Below are positions 61,703 through 64,000 of a stretch of DNA of 64,000 nt, piece after piece. The notes under the pieces were generated by a model. That model saw only the letters and a program-made list of their open reading frames with translations. It was not told the DNA's origin and made no database searches. The DNA lies in assembly GCA_946188155.1 (NCBI GenBank), contig CAMHUC010000008.1, positions 1 to 64,000 on the forward strand, in the 5' to 3' direction. Position numbers and translations under genes: made by a program. Each line of letters starts with the position of its first letter. Within the stretch, counting starts at the first letter, position 1. Source of the stretch: an uncultured bacterium (GTDB lineage Bacteria; Bacteroidota; Bacteroidia; Bacteroidales; Bacteroidaceae).

Positions 61703-62304
61703 AACAACGAATTAAAACGAATGACACGAATTGAACGAATTAAATTATATTTTACGAATTAAAACGAATGACACGAATTAAATTATATTTTACGGATTAA
61801 ACGAATTTTATTCTATTGATTATGAATGGTTTTCGCACTGAGATGAGATACCCGGAGGAGAGCTTCAAAATCATTGGAGCTGCCATGAAGGTGCATGCGG
61901 CATTGGGGCCTGGCTTTATCGAAAAGGTCTACCAGGACGCCCTGTCCATAGAATTCCGTGAGCAGGGCATCCCGTTCGTTCGGGAGATGGAACTCCACGC
62001 CACATACCGAGGTGTCACCCTCGACGGTACCTACAAGCCCGACTTTATCTGCTACGATAAGATTATTGTGGAACTGAAAGCCGTCAAGGAGTTGGACGAC
62101 ATTCATCGTTCGCAAGCCATCAACTATGCCAAGGTCGCTGGTTATCGTCTATCACTCCTTATCAACTTTGGCCAGTCATCGCTCCAAAAAGAGCGTTACC
62201 CGATAGGCTAAATTCGTGAAATAGTCAGTTGTTGAGCAACAATTCGTGGAATAATCAAAAAGAATAATTCGTAAAATTCGTGAAATTCGTCTTAATTCGT
62301 TGTT
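61703..62304. mobile_element. GxxExxY element with 13-base terminal inverted repeats
   Basis: AACAACGAATTAA at 61703-61715 and its exact complement at 62292-62304 bound a 602-base unit. Inside, both flanks are filled with ACGAATT (left) or AATTCGT (right) units, and the left flank contains a tandem duplication of about 50 bases. The only gene inside is the GxxExxY gene. No transposase and no clear target duplication. Confidence 0.6.
61822..62211 (+). CDS. GxxExxY protein (PD-(D/E)XK-like)
   Basis: 129 residues from ATG 61822; the frame begins two codons earlier with a TTG. The naming motif is visible as GFIEKVY, followed by the nuclease-like core YKPDFICYDKIIVELKAVKEL (D-x(n)-E-x-K), and the family end SLQKERYPIG. 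The family is widespread in Bacteroidetes, usually flanked by A/T-rich short repeats, as here. Biological function unknown; a nuclease role is inferred from the core. It lies between the two subunit genes of one enzyme. Confidence 0.88.
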   Translation: MNGFRTEMRYPEESFKIIGAAMKVHAALGPGFIEKVYQDALSIEFREQGIPFVREMELHATYRGVTLDGTYKPDFICYDKIIVELKAVKELDDIHRSQAINYAKVAGYRLSLLINFGQSSLQKERYPIG

Positions 62305-62356
62305 CTTAAAAAAAGAGTTGTCGAAAAAGAGTTTGTCAAAAAAAGAAATAAGAGTT

Positions 62357-63364
62357 ATGAGTAATTACAGTGCAAGTGATTTTAAGAAAGGCCAGCCCCG
62401 TTGGTGCCCCGGTTGTGGCGACCACTTCTTCCTGGCTTCCCTGCATAAGGCTATGGCCGAGATCGGCGTGGCCCCCGAGAACATCGCAGTCATCAGTGGT
62501 ATCGGCTGCAGCAGCCGTCTGCCGCACTATATGGCCACCTACGGCATGAACACCATCCACGGTCGTGCTGCCGCCATCGCCACCGGTGCCAAGGTGGCTA
62601 ATCCCAACCTCACCGTGTGGCAGGTCAGTGGCGACGGCGACGGACTGGCCATCGGTGGCAACCACTTCATCCATGCCAACCGTCGTAACATCGACCTGAA
62701 CATGATTCTTCTGAACAACCGCATCTACGGTCTGACGAAGGGACAGTATAGTCCCACCTCGCCCCGTGGCTTCGTGTCGAAGTCGTCGCCCTACGGCACG
62801 GTGGAGGACCCGTTCCGGCCTGCCGAGCTCTGCTTCGGTGCCCGCGGACACTTCTTCGCACGCTGCGTGGCTACCGATGCCAAGGGCACGGTGGAGGTGC
62901 TGCAGGCTGCCTACCAGCACAAGGGGGCCTCGGTGACGGAGGTGCTGCAGAACTGCGTCATCTTCAACGACCACTGCCACGACCTGGTATACAACAACGA
63001 GGGTCGGCGTAAGAACGCCATCTACGTGCGCCACGGCGAGAAGCTCGTGTTCGGCGAGAACTCGGAGTTCGGACTCGTGCAGCAGGGCTTCGGCCTGAAG
63101 GTGGTGGAGATAGGCAAGGACGGCTACACGCTGGATGACGTACTCGTACACGATGCCCACTGCGAGGACAACACCCTTCAGCTGAAGCTGGCCATGATGT
63201 CGCCGGAGGACGGTTTCCCCATCGCCCTGGGCGTGATTCGCGACGTGGAGGCTCCCACCTACAACGATGCCGTCCACGCGCAGATTGCCGAGGTATCGGC
63301 TCAGAAGAAGTACCACAACTTCACCGAGCTGTTGGAGACGAATGATATCTGGGAGGTGAAGTAA
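62357..63364 (+). CDS. korB: 2-oxoglutarate (2-oxoacid):ferredoxin oxidoreductase, beta subunit
   Basis: 335 residues from ATG 62357. The 19 codons upstream are rich in Lys and fall in the element's A-rich flank, so they are left out. WCPGCGDHFFL starts the domain, GCSSRLPHY follows, and the thiamine diphosphate motif is SGDGDGLAIGGNHFIHANRR with NNRIYGLTKGQ. It is the catalytic partner of korA. Its normal co-transcription with korA now has to pass through the inserted element. Convergent with the phosphatase gene, stops seven bases apart. Confidence 0.93.
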   Translation: MSNYSASDFKKGQPRWCPGCGDHFFLASLHKAMAEIGVAPENIAVISGIGCSSRLPHYMATYGMNTIHGRAAAIATGAKVANPNLTVWQVSGDGDGLAIGGNHFIHANRRNIDLNMILLNNRIYGLTKGQYSPTSPRGFVSKSSPYGTVEDPFRPAELCFGARGHFFARCVATDAKGTVEVLQAAYQHKGASVTEVLQNCVIFNDHCHDLVYNNEGRRKNAIYVRHGEKLVFGENSEFGLVQQGFGLKVVEIGKDGYTLDDVLVHDAHCEDNTLQLKLAMMSPEDGFPIALGVIRDVEAPTYNDAVHAQIAEVSAQKKYHNFTELLETNDIWEVK

Positions 63365-63377
63365 ACGGGGTTTACTT
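63359..63377. terminator. Short bidirectional hairpin at convergent stops
   Basis: 8-base arms AAGTAAAC/GTTTACTT with loop GGG. It includes the korB TAA and the phosphatase stop codon. Short for a terminator, but the only candidate between the two genes. Confidence 0.5.
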
Positions 63378-64000
63378 GATCTTGATACAAAGAATAGTCA
63401 GGTCATCGCTGGGTTCGGCTTCGCCGACGAAGGCGGTGACCGCTGTTTTTGCCATGTCCACCGTCTGGCGGGCATTGTCGAAGGGGCGCGTCTTGAAGAG
63501 CTGGATCAGCCGCTCTTCGCCGAACTGCTCCTGTGAGAGGTTCTCGGCTTCGGAGAGTCCGTCGGTATATAAGAATAAGGTACGCCCGCGCACGTTCGTT
63601 ATTCTCTCACCGACAAATTCCAGCTCGGGCCATAGGCCGATGGGCGCATTGGCCTCCATCTCCAGGTAGTCGGGCCGGCAGGGCTCATGGGGAGCCAGCG
63701 GACGGTCGATGATGACTGGCGGGTTGTGGCCGGCGTTGCAGAAGTCCATGTGGCCCGTGGTGAGGTCTATCTCGCCGATGAACATTGTGACGAACATACC
63801 GTTGTCGTTCTCTGTCGTGAGGGCATCGTTGAGCTTGGTGGCGATGTAGGCCGGGGGGAATCCCTCCTTGGCTACCATTCGGAACATGTTGACGGCCACC
63901 GACATGAAGAGAGCGGCGGGGATGCCCTTGCCGCTGACGTCGCCGATGCAGAAGTAGAGCTTGTCGCTCTGCAGGAAGAAGTCGTAGAGGTCGCCGCCCA
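63372..64000 (-). CDS. SpoIIE/PP2C-type serine phosphatase, C-terminal part
   Basis: Partial: the frame continues past the right edge. Reading in from the edge it shows GGDLYDFFLQSDKLYFCIGD, then VSGKGIPAALFM, the PPM phosphatase motifs with metal-binding Asp residues, then TGHMDFCNAGHNPPVII and a final DDLTILCIK. Such RsbU/SpoIIE-like phosphatases usually act on anti-sigma-factor antagonists or other partner-switching proteins. The sensor part, if any, lies outside the window. Confidence 0.88.
   Translation of the reverse strand, partial: GGDLYDFFLQSDKLYFCIGDVSGKGIPAALFMSVAVNMFRMVAKEGFPPAYIATKLNDALTTENDNGMFVTMFIGEIDLTTGHMDFCNAGHNPPVIIDRPLAPHEPCRPDYLEMEANAPIGLWPELEFVGERITNVRGRTLFLYTDGLSEAENLSQEQFGEERLIQLFKTRPFDNARQTVDMAKTAVTAFVGEAEPSDDLTILCIKIK

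Noticed and set aside
61816..61821. TTG start for the GxxExxY gene
   Set aside because: An ATG two codons later gives the usual family start, and the first codons add nothing.

Overview
The window reads as a chromosomal segment of a gut or oral Bacteroidales bacterium close to Prevotella/Segatella. The reasons are the moderately high GC content, SusC/SusD pairs, hybrid sensor-regulators with AraC-type output, three Skp/OmpH-like chaperones beside bamA, promoters of the Bacteroidetes type (TTTG, 19-20 bases, TAnnTTTG), and many arrays of 7-base repeats in gene gaps. No rRNA, tRNA, CRISPR array or complete classical insertion sequence was seen.

Layout. 0-3.5 kb: a partial and a complete Rpn-type PD-(D/E)XK nuclease ('putative transposase') gene, then a decayed GLUG-repeat surface protein. 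3.6-7.9 kb: an AAA ATPase, aroQ, a methyltransferase, rbfA and a LolC/E-like permease. 7.9-15.9 kb, minus strand: an envelope biogenesis operon reading DUF6242-like lipoprotein, DUF6089 protein, uppS, bamA, three skp-like genes, murI. 16.4-19.2 kb: pckA and a Gfo/Idh/MocA oxidoreductase. 20-49 kb, minus strand: a fructan-type polysaccharide utilisation region with three SusC-SusD-DUF4960 operons, two GH32 genes, a DUF1573 gene and two sensor-regulators. 49-54 kb: a small lipoprotein, a SWIM/SNF2 helicase and a repeat-rich gap. 54-60 kb: a third, orphan sensor-regulator, upp and a TPR sensor kinase. 60-63.4 kb: korA and korB separated by a GxxExxY element. The right edge holds the end of a SpoIIE/PP2C phosphatase.

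How the genes work together. The SusC/SusD pairs should import oligosaccharide with help from the DUF4960 surface lipoproteins, and the GH32 enzymes should cut fructan. The sensor-regulators have type I sugar-binding periplasmic domains, as in the fructose sensor of the Bacteroides thetaiotaomicron fructan locus (remembered, not searched). All four transcription entry points of the region (three susC genes and the LamG-GH32 gene) carry a 21-base tandem operator exactly 18 bases upstream of the -7 box, so they look like one regulon.

Most unusual observations: (1) that operator at fixed spacing; (2) three sensor-regulators that all lack the HATPase domain, one also lacking the H-box and receiver; (3) a small hairpin inside the signal-peptide codons of six PUL lipoproteins from different families, with paired base changes that alter the protein; (4) 7-base repeat arrays that encode signal peptides, stop codons and interdomain linkers in the same reading frame; (5) a TIR-bounded GxxExxY element between korA and korB; (6) a consensus promoter that ends four bases before the start codon of the TPR kinase.
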